Translations under genes and position numbers: made by a program | Notes under the pieces: generated by a model | What the model was told of the DNA's origin: nothing | Seen by the model: the letters and a program-made list of their open reading frames with translations, nothing else | The model's database searches: none | Shown here: piece by piece, positions 61,190-64,000 of the stretch | Numbering within the stretch: position 1 is the stretch's first letter | Layout: each line of letters starts with the position of its first letter | Source: Mytilus trossulus | Lineage: Eukaryota; Mollusca; Bivalvia; Mytilida; Mytilidae | Direction of reading: 5' to 3' | DNA: 64,000 bases | NCBI RefSeq assembly: GCF_036588685.1 | Contig: NC_086374.1 | Coordinates: forward strand, 93,447,059 to 93,511,058

Positions 61190-61860
61190 CATTTTCGTGG
61201 GTTAGCAACTGCAAAATTATTATTTTTGTAATTTGAATTTCTTACTTATTGTGAGTAATACGATAACTTTATTTGGTATGTGGGTTCCTTGCAAGGTTTA
61301 CATGTCTGTCTGACATGGTTCACCTGACCTCAACATGATTTCAAGAATCACAGATTGAGGTGATTTGGGGTCAAGTCACTATCTGAGATACAATATGCAA
61401 AAGGGAAACTGATGGATGGAACGCTGTAAGGTGTAAATATCAGACTGTCATATTTTTTCTGACCTTCACCTCTTTTTGATGGTTCATTTATTTTGACAAT
61501 GACAAGTTTAAGTTGTTTGGTCTATTTCTAAGAAGCTATTCATGAGCAATATAGTCATTGTATTTGGCGTAAGGTGTACTTTCTGTCTGGCAGGTTTGAT
61601 TTTACCATTACTTCATTTTCGTGGTTGTTGTCAATTTTTTTTTGTGATGTCATATCATCAGATACATTATAAATTAAGCAATAGGTAAGCTATGCATGGT
61701 GCATGGAATGTTGGTTAAGTGTACATGTTCTGCTTGCAGTCCTTGGTTATCTAACCTTGACCTCATTTGCCTATGCATTGATAAATGTTATTTTTTGTGG
61801 TTTGCAGTTGTATCAGATACTATGAGTAATAATAAGCCTCGCCTATCTATTGATTGCAGA
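61190..61860 (+). repeat. Degenerate tandem repeat of bivalve type
   Basis: Units of about 170-190 bp share TGTCTGTCTGACATGGTTCACC, CTGACCTTCACCTC or CTTGACCTCATTTGCC, and TAAGGTGTA. At least three units are visible, at about 61290, 61440 and 61740. It resembles a repeat I recall from several bivalves. Confidence 0.55.
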
Positions 61861-62489
61861 TGTCAATCTTAATAACAATGCTTGAGCAAACATTTATAAA
61901 AACAAAGAAAGCAAGGCAACCAAACCTTTGCTAGCATTAGGATAACACCTTTAAGATCACCAGACGTTACATGAAGGTTTTCTGTTATTTGAAAAAGCTT
62001 AAAAAACGCTGAAAATATGCATAAACAGTTAAACTTATTCGGTGTAATAATTTGCATCTCTGGTCACAAGAGGCTGAGCGAATGAAATGTTTGTGATATG
62101 GCACTTTTATAACAGGGATTTAACCTACTCAATCACAACTATAGGTCTGATATTAAACTTTGGCAAAATATATTTTGGTTCACAATCTTACAGGTTTATC
62201 AAACCAGTATTATTTCAAAAGAGGTGTTCGTGAATGATAAGTCCAAAATGTATATAAAATATTGTAATAGCAAATTATACAAAAAAGCAATACAATTTGA
62301 AAAAAAAATAAACGAATAACAATACAAAATATCAAATGCTAACTTTTCTACTATATAGTCATTCACTAATTTTTGCAAACAGAAGTTTACAACTGTATTC
62401 CAACATTTTGTTCCTCAAATGAGCAAAACAGAATTTTGTTATCCAAACCTAAAGTCATTCAAACATTGTAACTTACACGTTTATAGTTA

Positions 62490-62830
62490 ATAGTTATCAA
62501 ATGTACCAGGATTATAAATTAATACGCCAGATGCGTGTTCGTCTACATAAGACTCATCAGTAGATCAAACTAGTTGTAAAGCTAAACAAGTACAAAGCTG
62601 AAGAGCATTGAGGACCCAAAATTCCAAAAAATGTGCCATATACTGCTAAGGTAATCTATTCCTGGGATAAGAAAATCCTTAGTTTTTCGAAAAATTCAAA
62701 GTTTGGTAACAGGAAATTTATAAAAATGATCATACAATTGATGTTCATTTCAACACCAAAGTGCTGACTACTGGGCTGGTGATACCCTCGGGGACGAAAC
62801 GTACACCACCAGTAGCATCTACGCTTCATA
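62490..62830 (-). repeat. Family D, long minus copy
   Basis: Runs from TAGTTATCAAATGTACCAGG through AAGACTCATCAGTAG to the distal block GTGCTGACTACTGGGCTGG and GGGGACGAAACG. Confidence 0.75.
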
Positions 62831-64000
62831 AACAATACAAAAGACAGTTTATAAAATACTTGTAGATAAACAATGCAAAATACAAAACAAAAATTCAAAT
62901 ATGAACAGACGATGACAATGAAAAAATAAGATGAAAACAACAATAATTCAGTTGTTCCCCGTAGCTAGATTGAGGGCGCTTTTATTGTATACCAGTTAAA
63001 ATGTCCAAATAGACTCTTCACATCATTAAACATCACTAAAATAAAAATCGTAAAGATACTTGAAACTTTTTATCAAAATATTTAGAAATAAATATCTTCC
63101 TAATAAGCATTAATCTAAGAGGACAATAAACCAGTATATTGGTAAATATTTACATGCAATAAAAAGATATTATTTATATAATCATGTTTTAACAAATAAA
63201 AAGAAATCAAGATTACAATGGAACTGAAATATCCGTAAATATTCATGAATATTCTTCCTTATTAATGAATAAATGAATATCCAATACGCAGTGATTGAAA
63301 AAACTTTTGAAAAACAATTTTTTTTATCTTTGAATTTGGTTCCCAATGAAGTAATTAGATTAAACTTTGTCATTGGACTGTTACATACACTATTAAAACA
63401 CAGCTGTAAATGTGTCAATATTACATAAGCAATATGAAAAAGAAGTGAATAAAATTATAAAATTATCATTGCAGATGCATATAACCATAACTCATGTAAA
63501 CAGTTCAGTCCCATTTTTAACAACTCTAGTGACATCAAACCAACTGGTCTATTTACAAATATGTAATATGCAAGTACATTAGTATAAACAAGGTCGATAT
63601 AAAAAAAAATACTACAGAAAAGTTTCACTTTATTTCTAAGGATCGGCGTTCAAACAGTTAAGAACCATAACTCATAAACTCCAACAGTGAAACTAATTAA
63701 AGTCAGCTTTGTGTTTTGTATTGTTAACAACACATCTATATCAAATTGAATGTTTGAACTGTTCTCAAGTTACACGTTACAAGGAAACAAAATAAAGTGT
63801 CATTTGAAAAATCATGAAAATGAGAACTACAATATAAAACAAATGACTATTTATATATTTTTAGAGATGAGACATGAGCAAAATTACTAAAAGATGAAAT
63901 TAGTATAAAGATAACATAAATTTGTATATGATTATCAAATTGTTAGTTAAATCAAAAATGTCTATAACTATATCTTAATGTTTTTGTAATCTTAAACTGT

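Larger units (their letters stand above)
59090..64000. other. Intergenic DNA downstream of the ERICH2-like gene
   Basis: Contains a MITE, family-B fragments, a tandem repeat and a family-D copy; no coding exon could be supported in the remainder. Confidence 0.55.

Overview
The window is AT-rich, intron-rich animal nuclear DNA. It is most likely from a marine mussel (Mytilidae, probably Mytilus): several interspersed repeat families match sequences I remember as characteristic of Mytilus genomes, and there is a tRNA-derived SINE of molluscan type. This assignment rests on memory of those repeats, not on a search. Only about 5 kb is coding; the rest is introns, intergenic DNA and a dense layer of small transposons, many nested in one another. 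LAYOUT: 1-6.2 kb is repeats and anonymous sequence. 6.4-8.2 kb (minus) is a three-exon claudin/PMP22-type four-helix membrane protein (176 aa). 17.4-20.1 kb (minus) is a tandem paralogue with the same exon phases (173 aa). 26.5-29.1 kb (plus) is a secreted/membrane mucin-like protein with a signal peptide, a Thr/Ser/Asn-rich ectodomain, one transmembrane helix and two possible cytoplasmic tails. 30.5-33.1 kb is a fold-back-like element whose inverted ends are 16-bp tandem arrays. 35.2-36.0 kb (minus) is a two-coding-exon, 75-aa single-pass membrane microprotein resembling the cytochrome oxidase assembly factor COX14; two fold-back elements lie just upstream. 37.9-40.4 kb is a composite inverted-repeat element. 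40.8-58.7 kb (plus) is a ten-exon gene for a 320-aa acidic protein that I identify as ERICH2 (glutamate-rich protein 2). Its introns hold a broken LINE, MITEs with TTAA, TA and 10-bp target duplications, a CACGTG-rich fold-back element and a molluscan tandem repeat. 59-64 kb is intergenic with repeats. HOW THE GENES RELATE: nothing suggests an operon or pathway. The two claudin-like genes are a local duplication; the other genes are unrelated neighbours. All exon structures were derived by matching reading frame and phase across GT-AG sites and have no transcript support. I did not find a convincing new defence or enzymatic system. The strongest unusual signals are the transposons with tandem-repeat termini, the nested insertions that preserve empty and filled sites, and the alternative C-termini of the mucin-like and ERICH2-like genes.
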